Below the pieces are notes generated by a model. The model did no database searches. It was not told the origin of the DNA and was given only the letters and a program-made list of their open reading frames with translations. Position numbers and translations under genes: made by a program. 64,000 bases of DNA, from positions 1-64,000 of the forward strand of contig JAEXCH010000006.1 of the NCBI GenBank assembly GCA_023402275.1. The letters are read 5' to 3'. This DNA is from Methanobacteriota archaeon (lineage in GTDB: Archaea; Thermoplasmatota; Thermoplasmata; Methanomassiliicoccales; Methanomethylophilaceae). Shown here one piece after another: positions 16,562-26,119 of this stretch. Within the stretch, counting starts at the first letter, position 1; each line of letters starts with the position of its first letter.

Positions 16562-17411
16562 CGTCATCGTCCTCTTCCGAGGCGCTGTCATCAACTATCT
16601 CAAGACGATTGGGTCCGTTCATACGTTGACTCAGGAACCATGCCGAAACAGCCAATACTATGCCGACTATGACCCCTATGAGCATCAATATGTGGGCCAT
16701 GTCCAGACCGAGATATTTGCGAATATCACTCTTCTCTATTGTAATGTAAAGGGTTGTCGGACTACCGGTAATGTTAACGAAGGTGGGTTCGCTGTCGTCG
16801 AATCCCTTACAACTCACCACCATTGTATACATCCCGATCGGGCAGTTGATCTCATATCTTCCCGAATCATCGGTCGTGGCGGTCTGGGTCTCGTCACCCT
16901 CTAATGGTTTGAGTGTGACCGTGGCGTTCTTCACAGGCCCTTTATCGTATGAGACCACTCCTCTCACTATACCATCCGAAGCTCCCATGAAAGCGCACTG
17001 CATGTCATCGATCGTGGATGTCATTGTGTAGGTGTGGGTTATGCTGTTGTAGAAGTCTGCGGACAATCTCAATTGCAGGTATTCGGTTCCTTCCTGCTTG
17101 GTCGTGTTCGGACATGTCTGTATCGAATAACCGAAAGCTGTGAAGAGGATCATCAGGTTGGTGTTGCTGTTTATGCCGACCTTGAAGTATCCGTTCTCAT
17201 CGGTCCTGTCCTCATAGAAGTACCCCTGAGAATCCATAATCGTCACGGTAACATCCTCAAGAGGGAGCTTTCCCGCCCCTCCTCCGACCGCTACGTATCC
17301 TTCCACATAATAATTGTAATTGTCAAGTTCGTCTCCGTCGATGGACGCGGCCGGTATGGTAAAGATCATCACCGCAACGGCAAGAACGGCCAGAAGAGTC
17401 ACTTTTCTCAT
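16548..17411 (-). CDS. Membrane-anchored surface protein with carboxypeptidase-regulatory-like domains
   Basis: A 287-residue protein with a signal peptide (residues 1-~22, KVTLLAVLAVAVMIFTIPA), an outside region, one C-terminal transmembrane helix (~238-260) and a short acidic cytoplasmic tail (DDSASEEDDD). Two beta-sandwich segments of the CarboxypepD_reg type are visible: DVTVTIMDSQGYFYEDRTDE plus GYFKVGI, and ATVTLKPLEGDET plus SGRYEINCPIG. These folds usually mediate surface binding or spacing. No catalytic motif was seen. The function is unknown. Similar repeats make up the long extension of the STT3-like protein at 58464. Confidence 0.75.
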   Translation of the reverse strand: MRKVTLLAVLAVAVMIFTIPAASIDGDELDNYNYYVEGYVAVGGGAGKLPLEDVTVTIMDSQGYFYEDRTDENGYFKVGINSNTNLMILFTAFGYSIQTCPNTTKQEGTEYLQLRLSADFYNSITHTYTMTSTIDDMQCAFMGASDGIVRGVVSYDKGPVKNATVTLKPLEGDETQTATTDDSGRYEINCPIGMYTMVVSCKGFDDSEPTFVNITGSPTTLYITIEKSDIRKYLGLDMAHILMLIGVIVGIVLAVSAWFLSQRMNGPNRLEIVDDSASEEDDDVRYP

Positions 17412-17493
17412 TGTCCTTTCAATGGATATACCTCATTTAATATCTTTCGTCATCTAACAGCATCTATCGATAACTTGGTCGTATAGATTAAGC

Positions 17494-17502
17494 TAAATAT
17501 AT
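17494..17502 (+). promoter_or_regulatory. TATA box of the giant Lhr gene
   Basis: TAAATATAT ends 35 nt before the ATG at 17537, in the 125-nt divergent gap. The start site would lie near 17522, giving a ~15-nt leader that includes GGTGA at 17529-17533. Confidence 0.45.
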
Positions 17503-17536
17503 CCTGAGTTTAATGAGAAAGGATTCATGGTGAGAT

Positions 17537-20500
17537 ATGTTGGAAAGAGTGAATAAAACGCATACAATGGAAGAAGTCATGGAACTTATGGAGCCTTTGA
17601 TCTCCACTTGGTTCAACGAAAGATTCGATACGCTTACTGAGCCGCAGGCAAAGGCGATACCGGAGATCCATAAGAGAAAGAACGTCCTTGTCTCGTCCCC
17701 AACGGGGTCCGGAAAGACATTGACGGCATTTACAAGCATCATCAACGAGCTAACCCGTTATGCGTCGGAAGGAAAGCTCGAGGAGAGGATATACTGTGTA
17801 TACATATCTCCGCTGAAGGCTCTTGCCAACGATGTAAATAGGAATCTCAACACCCCGCTTGCGGAGATGAGGGAGGTCGCTGCCGCACACGGCATGAACA
17901 TCCCCGACATCAAAGTGGCAGTAAGGTCAGGGGACACGCCTCAGAATGAAAGGCAGAAGATGGTCAAACATCCTCCCCACATACTCATCACCACTCCAGA
18001 ATCCATGGCCCTGATGCTCGCGGCCCCGAAGTTCAAGGAGAACCTCAGGAACGTGGAGTGGGTCATACTCGATGAGATCCATGATATCTGTGATTCAAAG
18101 AGGGGTGCGTTCCTTTCATTGACATTGGAACGCCTGAAGGACCACTGCGAAACGGATTTCACCAGGATCGGTCTGTCTGCGACATTGGCACCCATCGATG
18201 CGATAGCAGGTTATCTCGTCGGTTCCAACAAGGATGGGAGCTCAAGGGACGTCACCCTCATTGAGGCAGACTCCAAGAAGGAATTGGATCTCAAGGTCAT
18301 ATGTCCGACAGACGATATGACGACCTTATCATCAGACATAGTGAACTCCATGATGTACGATACCCTCAAGGATCTCGTGGATGAACACGAGACCACGTTG
18401 GTATTCACGAACACGCGTTCAGGTGCGGAGAGCGTCGTATACAAACTCAAGGAAAGAGGATTGGAGAATATTGAGGTACATCACAGCTCTCTCGGAAGGG
18501 AGACAAGACTGGATGTGGAAGAGAGGCTGAAGAGGGGGGAGATCAAGTGCGTGGTCTCATCGACCTCATTGGAATTAGGTATAGACATCGGGTCTGTGGA
18601 CCTTGTGTGCCAGATAGGTTCCCCCAAATCCGTTGCGAAAGGTCTCCAAAGGATAGGAAGGAGCGGACACAGTTTCGGCAAGGTAGCAAAAGGAAGACTC
18701 ATCGTGTTCGATCCGGACGATCTTGTCGAATGTGCCGTCATGTGCCGTGCGGCGCACAGAGGGGACATAGACAGGGTCGGGATACCCGAGAATTGTCTCG
18801 ATGTCCTGTCCCAGGCTGTTGTGGGAATGAGTCTCGATCAGAGATGGGATGTGGACGCTGCATATGATCTTGTAAAGGGTTCATATTGTTACAGGAATCT
18901 CACCAAGAAGAGTTTCATCGATGTCCTAAGATATCTCGGAAGCAAGGATGAACATGAGGGAGTGTACTCGAAGATATGGTACGATGAGGAAGAGGATCAA
19001 TTCGGCAGGAAGAAAGGTGCCAGGATGATCTATCTTATGAATCTTGGTACGATCCCGGAAGAGGCGAATTATAGAGTGGTCACCAACCACGGTACCACTG
19101 CCGGAGAACTGTCCGAGAAGTTCGTAGAGAGACTTGCACCAAGGGATGTGTTCGTACTAGGAGGAAGGTCCCTGGAATTCGTCAGGTCCAAAGGTATGGT
19201 AGCACATGTGAAAGAGGCTACCGGCAGGAAACCGACCGTACCTTCATGGGCGGGAGAGATGCTGCCTAGGAGTTTCGACCTGTCAATGGATGTCGCCGTT
19301 TTCAGGAAGGAGATGTCCGACCTCATAGACCATGAACCCAAGGATCTCATTCCTAAACTGAGTTCGGAATTCGATATAGATGAGGGATCGGCCAGAAGTC
19401 TCGTTTCTTATTTCAAGGAGCAGAAGGCGGTGACAGGAAGCATTCCGGATGTGGACAGACTTGCGATAGAGGAGTACATAGACCCATCCGGCAACCAGAG
19501 GATAATATTCCACTTCCCGTTCGGCAGAAGGGTCAATGATGCATTGTCCAGAGGATACGCTTACAGATTGTCGAACATGATCGGAGCGAACGTATCCGTC
19601 ACGATGTCCGATGACAACTTCATGATCGGGACGCCCAGGAAGATCGATATAAATGAGATACCAGGTCTTTTGACATCCAGGGAATTGGACTCCATCCTAA
19701 GGAAAGCGATCAAGGACTCGGAGATATTCAAATTAAGGTTCAGACACACCGCGGCACGCAGCTTCATGATACTAAGGAACTATCTGGGGCGTCCGATTTC
19801 GGTGAACAGACAGCAGGTACGTTCATCCTATCTCCTGGATATGTTGGAGAACATGGAGAACGTCCCTGTTATAGATGAAACGTACAGGGAGGTCCTTGAG
19901 GATGATATGGACATCAAGAATGCCACGTTCGTTCTTGAAGAGATAGAGAATGGGAAGATGGGTGTGGAGCTGTTCCAATTCAGCGGTACACCTTCCCCGT
20001 TCGCACACTCCATAATATTATCCGGATTCTCGGACATAGTCCTAATGGAGGACAGGTCCGAACTTCTGAAGGAACTACACCGTAAGGTCCTGTACAGGGC
20101 GCTTGGTGACTCCGTCAAGGAATTCGAGTTCGATGAGGATCAGGTCATCCCGTACTTCAGACAGAAGATCGGAAGGATAGCATCGAAACAGGACATAGTC
20201 CCGATGCTGATGAGGACGGGTCCGCTTCAGGCCATAAGGGAGAGGGGCCGCAACATCTACGCCTACTCAGATGAGGACAAGAAGGTAGTGGATGAATGGG
20301 TAAGGGAACTCTTGAAGGAGGGTGCCATAGGAACGGTGTTCCTCGACGACCCACACATAATGGTGAAGAGTGAACTCCCCATCTATGCCAATGCCGTTGC
20401 GAAGGACCGTGAGCTCAATGATATCGACAAGAAGGTCTATGAGCAGGTCGGGGATAGGACCGCACTCAGCGACATAACATCCGCATTGGAGATAAGTGAG

Positions 20501-22903
20501 GATGTGACCTTCAGATCGATGAGGAAGCTGGAGTCAATGTATCTTGTCACCAGAACAGACCTCACTGCCAACAACAAATGGTACTTCTCAAAGGTCGATT
20601 ATCCGAAACTGGACAAGAACAAATGTCTTGATGACATAGTTCTGAGATATCTGGAATGTTTTGCACCCGCAACAGTTCCGGAGGTCGCTTTCTCACTGTC
20701 AATAACCGAGGAGGAGGCGCAGATCGCTCTGGATTCGCTTGTGAACAGCGAGGAAGCGGTCAAAGGTCAATTCCTGATATCAGAGAATCCTCAATACATG
20801 AGGATGCTTGACCGCATGAGGCTTAGGGCGGGCAAGGAGAACATATACGATCACGACACGATCGAGGAATACAGAAGGACAAAGGGAGAGAAGTTCGATT
20901 CCATAATAGATTACTTCAAATTCTACGGTTCCGCAGGAAGCGAGATCGATGCGTTCAACAGGGTCAAGGACTTCAGCCTAGATGAATGGTACGATCTCCG
21001 TGAATCCGAGAGACTGCTTCTGGGAAGGTTCGTAAGAGGGAAGGTAAGATATGTCCTTGCAGAGGACGGGGACAGACTTGCAAGTCTCAGACCATTGGAG
21101 ATGACTCAGTTCGACGCAGACCTTCTGAATGTTATAGACGGAATGGGTCAGGCCACAATGAGGCAGCTGGTGTCCGCAACCGGACATGATAAGAACGCGG
21201 TCAAGGAGTCGATACAGAGACTTGACAGGTCGCTCATGATCATACGCGCATTCGATGAAAGGGAGGACTGGGGCACAGAGAATGTGTATGAGCTCTATCA
21301 TCCCAACAAACCCGAGGCGGATCCCACAGAGGACCTTGTCCGGGAATCAATAAGATCGTACGGACCGATACCGGCTCAGGCCCTGCGTTTCCTCATAGGT
21401 GTCTCGTCAGAGGATATAGAGAGATATGCAGCATCCATCGGCGCCGAGACCATATTCGTAGGAAACGGACAGAGCCAGATGTATGTCATGCCCGATGAGA
21501 TACCGAAGATCAAGAGGTCCAGGAAGAGGGTCGAGAAGGTCACGGTACGTTCATTGTACGATCCCGATCTGGGATCCAAATGGTCGGAACTGTCCGCAAG
21601 ATACGGGGACAGATGGATATACCCTATTACGAAAGGCAACAGGGTCATAGGTGCTGTAGAACTTTGGGAGATGTCAGGATGCATCGAGATAAGGAGCATG
21701 GACATAGATTCCCCGGAACTACTCCCTGAGGTACTTACGGCAGTGGACCGCATGATGGAGTTCTTCAGGATGAAAGGTGTCGATATCGTCAGGATCAGGG
21801 AGATCCTGGGGACCGATGCCGCAGAATTGGATGAGGAGAAGGTAAATGCTCTCAAAGAGAGCGGATACGAGTTCGTTAACGGATTCTATGCGAAAGGGGA
21901 TTTCATAACAAGGACGATGTCCGACGATGAGTATCTGAATTATGTGTTCCAGAAACAGAGGGTCTCCAAAGCAAGGAAGTATTCCACTGTCGATGAGGCG
22001 GTCAAGTTCAGAGGATACATAAGGAACGATCAGGAGATGGTCACAAGGGTGGTCCAGAAGGCCCAGTTCAAGAAACTCTTGGGCAAAGGAGGGTTGTTCA
22101 GGATGTCCCTTCTTCCCGCATTCATAGGATACACCACAACGGATTTCGCGTCCGTGTACCGCGCAGCGAAATCCACGGAAACTGAACAGGACGCAAGGAT
22201 AATGGTCGAATTGGTAAGGGACAGACAGCCCGTCTCCAGAAAGGAGATCATAGCGAACTCACCGTTCTCGGAGGAAAGGACCTTGGAATTGGTATCTGAG
22301 TTATCCAAGGCCTCGATGCTGTATCAGGACCACGATTCGTATTATTATGTCATACCGTCCAACGGAATGAGCAGGGACGAAGCCCTAATGATGTTGCTTA
22401 AGATGCATTTCCGCGACTTCGGCATATTCTCCGCAGAAGGACTGGCACAATTCCTGGGAATGAGGATGGGAATGGTAAGGAAGGTCCTTGCCGATCTTGA
22501 GAAGGAAGGATTCTTGGTAAAGGGATTCTTGGTAAAGGATGATCCTACACTCAGATGGATACTGGCAGAGGATCAGGACATGATCCCCGAGAGGTTCAGT
22601 GAGATGTTGCTCCTGAACACACAGGACAATCTTCACATCTACCTTAGGGAGATGATCAAGAGGGAATGCGGTTCATCCGAATGCGTCATATTCGACGGTA
22701 CCAAGATAATAGGATGTTTCAACGGAAAGATCTCCTCCTCGGGTACCAAGGTGGAGAATTTCCAAGGAAGCGACAAGGCCCACAAGTTCATCAAGGATGT
22801 AGCTAAATCCCTGGGGGTCAGGATAGAGGAGACAAAGGCTCAAGAGGATGAGGATTGGGACGTGTCGGAATTCTATCTCAAGACGAATCCCGGTGCGATT
22901 TAA
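17537..22903 (+). CDS. Giant Lhr-family superfamily 2 helicase with extended C-terminal region
   Basis: The 1788-residue protein starts with a complete Lhr helicase core: SPTGSGKT at 54-61 (motif I), DEIH near 178 (motif II), LSATLA (motif III) and the second RecA domain ending RIGRSGHS. The Lhr winged-helix and beta-barrel region extends to about residue 900. Archaeal Lhr cores are usually near 900 residues and E. coli Lhr 1538, so ~900 extra residues follow. They contain several winged-helix-like stretches. Two similar modules, one at ~1330-1420 (VRSLYDPDLGSKW, RVIGAVELWE) and one at ~1690-1770 (EMLLLNTQDN, KIIGCFNGK), resemble the YcaQ/AlkZ DNA-glycosylase-linked fold. Lhr proteins act in DNA repair. 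Two repair genes follow immediately. A 15-bp in-frame tandem duplication lies near residue 1660. Confidence 0.9.
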   Translation: MLERVNKTHTMEEVMELMEPLISTWFNERFDTLTEPQAKAIPEIHKRKNVLVSSPTGSGKTLTAFTSIINELTRYASEGKLEERIYCVYISPLKALANDVNRNLNTPLAEMREVAAAHGMNIPDIKVAVRSGDTPQNERQKMVKHPPHILITTPESMALMLAAPKFKENLRNVEWVILDEIHDICDSKRGAFLSLTLERLKDHCETDFTRIGLSATLAPIDAIAGYLVGSNKDGSSRDVTLIEADSKKELDLKVICPTDDMTTLSSDIVNSMMYDTLKDLVDEHETTLVFTNTRSGAESVVYKLKERGLENIEVHHSSLGRETRLDVEERLKRGEIKCVVSSTSLELGIDIGSVDLVCQIGSPKSVAKGLQRIGRSGHSFGKVAKGRLIVFDPDDLVECAVMCRAAHRGDIDRVGIPENCLDVLSQAVVGMSLDQRWDVDAAYDLVKGSYCYRNLTKKSFIDVLRYLGSKDEHEGVYSKIWYDEEEDQFGRKKGARMIYLMNLGTIPEEANYRVVTNHGTTAGELSEKFVERLAPRDVFVLGGRSLEFVRSKGMVAHVKEATGRKPTVPSWAGEMLPRSFDLSMDVAVFRKEMSDLIDHEPKDLIPKLSSEFDIDEGSARSLVSYFKEQKAVTGSIPDVDRLAIEEYIDPSGNQRIIFHFPFGRRVNDALSRGYAYRLSNMIGANVSVTMSDDNFMIGTPRKIDINEIPGLLTSRELDSILRKAIKDSEIFKLRFRHTAARSFMILRNYLGRPISVNRQQVRSSYLLDMLENMENVPVIDETYREVLEDDMDIKNATFVLEEIENGKMGVELFQFSGTPSPFAHSIILSGFSDIVLMEDRSELLKELHRKVLYRALGDSVKEFEFDEDQVIPYFRQKIGRIASKQDIVPMLMRTGPLQAIRERGRNIYAYSDEDKKVVDEWVRELLKEGAIGTVFLDDPHIMVKSELPIYANAVAKDRELNDIDKKVYEQVGDRTALSDITSALEISEDVTFRSMRKLESMYLVTRTDLTANNKWYFSKVDYPKLDKNKCLDDIVLRYLECFAPATVPEVAFSLSITEEEAQIALDSLVNSEEAVKGQFLISENPQYMRMLDRMRLRAGKENIYDHDTIEEYRRTKGEKFDSIIDYFKFYGSAGSEIDAFNRVKDFSLDEWYDLRESERLLLGRFVRGKVRYVLAEDGDRLASLRPLEMTQFDADLLNVIDGMGQATMRQLVSATGHDKNAVKESIQRLDRSLMIIRAFDEREDWGTENVYELYHPNKPEADPTEDLVRESIRSYGPIPAQALRFLIGVSSEDIERYAASIGAETIFVGNGQSQMYVMPDEIPKIKRSRKRVEKVTVRSLYDPDLGSKWSELSARYGDRWIYPITKGNRVIGAVELWEMSGCIEIRSMDIDSPELLPEVLTAVDRMMEFFRMKGVDIVRIREILGTDAAELDEEKVNALKESGYEFVNGFYAKGDFITRTMSDDEYLNYVFQKQRVSKARKYSTVDEAVKFRGYIRNDQEMVTRVVQKAQFKKLLGKGGLFRMSLLPAFIGYTTTDFASVYRAAKSTETEQDARIMVELVRDRQPVSRKEIIANSPFSEERTLELVSELSKASMLYQDHDSYYYVIPSNGMSRDEALMMLLKMHFRDFGIFSAEGLAQFLGMRMGMVRKVLADLEKEGFLVKGFLVKDDPTLRWILAEDQDMIPERFSEMLLLNTQDNLHIYLREMIKRECGSSECVIFDGTKIIGCFNGKISSSGTKVENFQGSDKAHKFIKDVAKSLGVRIEETKAQEDEDWDVSEFYLKTNPGAI
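22508..22537 (+). repeat. 15-bp tandem duplication inside the giant Lhr gene
   Basis: The unit GGATTCTTGGTAAAG occurs twice without spacer (22508-22522 and 22523-22537). It adds five residues (GFLVK twice) and keeps the frame. The copies are identical, which suggests a recent replication-slippage event. Confidence 0.9.
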
Positions 22904-23718
22904 GACGAATTGATGATATTGCTGTGATAAAGGAACTCTTGAGCGTATCCGGCATATCTTCCGAACCTCCTCCTACCGAATTCCGACATCACCTTGTAGT
23001 TGCCGGTAACGCCGTACATCTCGTTCAGACACTTGGAGATCCTGGCATCCACGGGAAATGCCTCAAGGTGTCCGAAGCCGAATAATGCAACACAATCGGC
23101 AACCTTCGGTCCGACCCCGTTTATGTCCATGAGTTCGGTGATACATCCCGAATAATCGAGTTCCTCGATCCCGGGGATATCGATCTCGCCATTATCTATT
23201 CTCTGTGCCAGCTCTATGAATCGATTCTCTCTGTACCCCAACCGGCATATCGATATCTCATCCTGTTTGTCAAGGATCTCCTTAGGAGTGGGGAAGGCAC
23301 GCCTCTCTCCAAGGTCCTTACCGAATGTGTCGCAAACGGACTCGACCATCTTGGCTATCCTTTTTACATTGACGTTGGTTGCAAGCACATATGTTGCCAG
23401 GCATTCCCAGGGTTCTTGTTTCAGTATCCTCATTCCCGGACATGCTGATGAAAGGGATGCCACATACGGATCGGCAGACGATATTTCCCTGATTATGGAA
23501 TCAAGGTCGTCATCGCCCCTGAAATATTCAAGGACCGCTTTCTTGTCGGGATATCCCTCGATATCAAAACCCTGCTGATTCTCTGTGATATCGACAACGT
23601 GATCCTCCAATACTCCGTTCCATTTATCTCCCTTCTTTACCCATCTGTGGGCCTGACCGCATCCTAGGGTGGGGTCAAGGGAAACATCGAGTTCTATCTG
23701 CACGATGGGGACATACAC
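22900..23718 (-). CDS. ogg: 8-oxoguanine DNA glycosylase/AP lyase, OGG1 type
   Basis: This enzyme removes 8-oxoguanine from DNA and cleaves the abasic site. It has 272 residues. The helix-hairpin-helix-GPD motif is clear: MDINGVGPKVADC, with the catalytic Schiff-base Lys at 205, and FPVDARI, with the essential Asp at 224. An N-terminal TBP-like domain precedes it (LGCGQAHRW, as in OGG1). The arrangement is OGG1/OGG2-like rather than the shorter AGOG group. The stop overlaps the stop of the giant Lhr gene. The gene is divergent from the endonuclease IV-like gene, so the two probably share a control region at 23719-23807. Confidence 0.92.
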   Translation of the reverse strand: MYVPIVQIELDVSLDPTLGCGQAHRWVKKGDKWNGVLEDHVVDITENQQGFDIEGYPDKKAVLEYFRGDDDLDSIIREISSADPYVASLSSACPGMRILKQEPWECLATYVLATNVNVKRIAKMVESVCDTFGKDLGERRAFPTPKEILDKQDEISICRLGYRENRFIELAQRIDNGEIDIPGIEELDYSGCITELMDINGVGPKVADCVALFGFGHLEAFPVDARISKCLNEMYGVTGNYKVMSEFGRRRFGRYAGYAQEFLYHSNIINSS

Positions 23719-23807
23719 ATAGTTGGCTAAATCGTTTACCTTATGACCTGTTCTTTGTAATGTGATACATCAAGAAATCTGATATATCTGTAACATGATA
23801 TCTGGCT

Positions 23808-24617
23808 ATGCGTTTCGGTCCAGCAGGATACCCCAGTAAAGGAAAGACCCCAGAAGGTTCTCTGCAATACACCAGGGACATCGGCCTCGATGCTTTGGAA
23901 GTGGAGTTCGTAAGAGGTGCCAGAATAAGCCCTGAGAGGGCGAAGATCGTTGGGGACTTTGCGAAGAAACTTGACATAAGGATGAGTTGTCACGCCCCAT
24001 ATTTCATAAGTTTCAATTCTGACAATCCAGAGACCAGGGAGAAGAGCGTAGGTTGGGTCATGGACACGGCAAGGGCCGCCCATAACCTTGGGGCCTACAT
24101 AATAGTCATACATGCCGCATCATACGGTAAATCGCCGGAGACAGCTCATGATTCCGTCGTCAAAGGACTGACCACATGCAAGGACATGATGGATGATGAG
24201 GGAATAAAGGATGTCATTCTTGGTGTGGAGACAATGGGAAAGAAAGGTCAGTTCGGCACACTTGAAGAGATATCCAAGATAATGGATGAGGTGGAGGGAG
24301 TGAGACCCGTACTCGATGTCGCACACGTTCATGCTCGCGAGGTAGGCGGGTTGAAGACGAAGGCGGATATGGCATCACTGATCGATGAGTTCTTCCCACT
24401 GTGCGGAGATATAGCGCATTTCCACATAAGCTGCATAAAATATGGGGAGAAGGGAGAGATATCACATCTTCCGTTGAGCTCCAAGGATCCCGACATGCAG
24501 TTGCTGGCAGATGTTCTTGTGGATTCAAAACAGGATTGTACCTTCATCTGCGAATCCCCCTTGATAGAGGAGGATGCAGTAGTGTTCAGGGGCATGTTCC
24601 CCAAATATCGGAAGTAA
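23808..24617 (+). CDS. Endonuclease IV-like TIM-barrel protein (AP endonuclease family 2)
   Basis: A 269-residue TIM-barrel protein of the endonuclease IV/xylose isomerase-like superfamily. It starts MRFGPAGYPSKGKTPEGS, a beginning seen in archaeal endonuclease IV-like proteins. Metal-binding residues of the family are in place: SCHAPYFISF, VIHAAS, GVETMGKKGQFGT, PVLDVAHVHAR, HFHIS and a late CESPLIEEDA. It should cut at abasic sites, which fits its place opposite the OGG-type glycosylase and after the Lhr helicase. A sugar-isomerase activity is the main alternative, but the GVETMGKKGQFGT and DVAHVHAR strings favour endonuclease IV. Confidence 0.82.
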   Translation: MRFGPAGYPSKGKTPEGSLQYTRDIGLDALEVEFVRGARISPERAKIVGDFAKKLDIRMSCHAPYFISFNSDNPETREKSVGWVMDTARAAHNLGAYIIVIHAASYGKSPETAHDSVVKGLTTCKDMMDDEGIKDVILGVETMGKKGQFGTLEEISKIMDEVEGVRPVLDVAHVHAREVGGLKTKADMASLIDEFFPLCGDIAHFHISCIKYGEKGEISHLPLSSKDPDMQLLADVLVDSKQDCTFICESPLIEEDAVVFRGMFPKYRK

Positions 24618-24654
24618 ACCTTTTTATCTTAGGGTTCAATCAAAGGTTGACCAT

Positions 24655-24729
24655 GCCACTGTGGCTCAGCGGTAGAGCGGCAGTTTCGTAAACTGTAGGC
24701 CGGGGGTTCGATTCCCTCCAGTGGCTCCA
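24655..24729 (+). tRNA. tRNA-Thr (anticodon CGT)
   Basis: A complete 75-nt cloverleaf. The acceptor stem GCCACTG pairs with CAGTGGC, the D stem is GCTC/GAGC, the anticodon stem GCAGT/ACTGT holds loop TTCGTAA, and the T arm is GGGGG-TTCGATT-CCCTC. Anticodon CGT reads ACG (Thr). CCA is encoded at 24727-24729 with T as discriminator. TTTTTATC at ~24621 is a likely TATA element. The next base is the stop of the convergent thiC gene. Confidence 0.95.
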
Positions 24730-26028
24730 TCAACAATTCTCGGTCTTGTCATCATCATGTTTCACAAGATATCTGTTGACTATCTTGACCGCACAGACAT
24801 CCCCGCACATCGAACATCCGTCCTCTTCTTTGGTGCATCCTCTGGACCTGTATCTCCTGGCCTTTTCCGGATCGATGCATACCTCGAACATTGTATTCCA
24901 GTCCAATGCCTTCCTTGCCTTTGCCATCGTGGTGTCCATTTCCCTGTTCTTTCCTCTTGAAAGGTCCCCCACATGTGCTGCGATCTTTGATGCTATGACC
25001 CCTTCTCTGACATCATCCTCATCTGGAAGGGATAGGTGTTCCGCGGGTGTGAGGTAACAAAGGAAATCGGCCCCGTTCTGAGCCGCAACCGCCCCTCCTA
25101 TCGCACCGACGATGTGATCGTACCCCGGAGCTATATCGGTGACCAATGGTCCGAGAACATAGAATGGAGCATCGTGACAGAGCCTCTTCTCCAGCTGCAT
25201 GTTCATAGGGACCTGGTTCAATGGGACATGTCCCGGGCCTTCAACCATGCTCTGGACACCCGCTTCTCTGCACCTTTTAACCAAATGACCCAGAGTCATC
25301 AATTCTGATAACTGTGCCTGATCAGATGCATCATCTATGCAACCCGGTCTGAAACCATCACCTAGCGAGAGTGCGAACTCATACTTCTTTGCCATCTCCA
25401 AAAGATAATCGAAATTCTTGTACAGGGGGTTCTCCTCTTCGTTATGGAGGATCCATGCTGTTAGGAACGATCCCCCCCTCGACACGACATCGGTTATCCT
25501 GTCGCTCTTCTTCAGCCAAGAGACCGTTTCCTTTGTTATGCCGCAATGGACGGTCATGAAATCGACACCGTCCTTTGCATGTTTCTCTATACCGCCGAAG
25601 ATATCATCCTCGCTCATATCCACAACAGCATCCTTCCTGGCTGCCGTCAGGCCGGTCTGATAGATGGGGACAGTACCCATCATTATAGGTGACCTTCCTA
25701 TGATGGTCCTTCTGATATGATCTATGTCCCCTCCAGTACTGAGGTCCATGACCGCATCCGCACCGTATTTGATGGCGATATCCAGTTTTCTTAGTTCGCT
25801 GTCAAGGTCCACCATGTCCCTGGATGTCCCGAGATTGACATTGACCTTGATGCTCATCCCATCACCTATAGCGGCAGGTTCGGGATCATGTATCGGATTG
25901 CAAGGCACCACAATGCGTCCGGAGGCTATTCCGTTCCTTACGAACTCCTCGCTCACTCCCTCCTTCTCTGCTATACGTTTGATCAGCGGGGACGTTCCTC
26001 TGCGTGCCTCTTCCATTATGGTGCTCAT
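24730..26028 (-). CDS. thiC: Phosphomethylpyrimidine synthase ThiC
   Basis: ThiC is the radical SAM enzyme that converts aminoimidazole ribotide to hydroxymethylpyrimidine phosphate for thiamine. It has 432 residues from the ATG at 26028 (MSTIMEEARRG, like other archaeal ThiC). An ATG 12 nt upstream (26040) is the alternative. Typical segments are GIASGRIVVPCN, MDLSTGGD, GTVPIYQT, SLGDGFRPGC, VEGPGHVPLNQ and GPLVTDIAPGYDHI. The cluster motif at the C-terminus reads CSMCGDVC; bacterial ThiC has four residues before the last cysteine, here three. No TPP riboswitch was found upstream. The stop abuts the tRNA-Thr gene. Confidence 0.95.
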   Translation of the reverse strand: MSTIMEEARRGTSPLIKRIAEKEGVSEEFVRNGIASGRIVVPCNPIHDPEPAAIGDGMSIKVNVNLGTSRDMVDLDSELRKLDIAIKYGADAVMDLSTGGDIDHIRRTIIGRSPIMMGTVPIYQTGLTAARKDAVVDMSEDDIFGGIEKHAKDGVDFMTVHCGITKETVSWLKKSDRITDVVSRGGSFLTAWILHNEEENPLYKNFDYLLEMAKKYEFALSLGDGFRPGCIDDASDQAQLSELMTLGHLVKRCREAGVQSMVEGPGHVPLNQVPMNMQLEKRLCHDAPFYVLGPLVTDIAPGYDHIVGAIGGAVAAQNGADFLCYLTPAEHLSLPDEDDVREGVIASKIAAHVGDLSRGKNREMDTTMAKARKALDWNTMFEVCIDPEKARRYRSRGCTKEEDGCSMCGDVCAVKIVNRYLVKHDDDKTENC

Positions 26029-26119
26029 GACGGTGAGCATCAGTTATCGGTATTTCAGAGTTTTCAGGAACATGTTCCTGCGAATGATATCCGAGAGGTT
26101 TCCTTATGAATTGTGCCAT

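Noticed and set aside
26041..26119. TPP riboswitch upstream of thiC
   Set aside because: No CTGAGA-type core or matching stems were found on the minus strand between 26041 and 26119.
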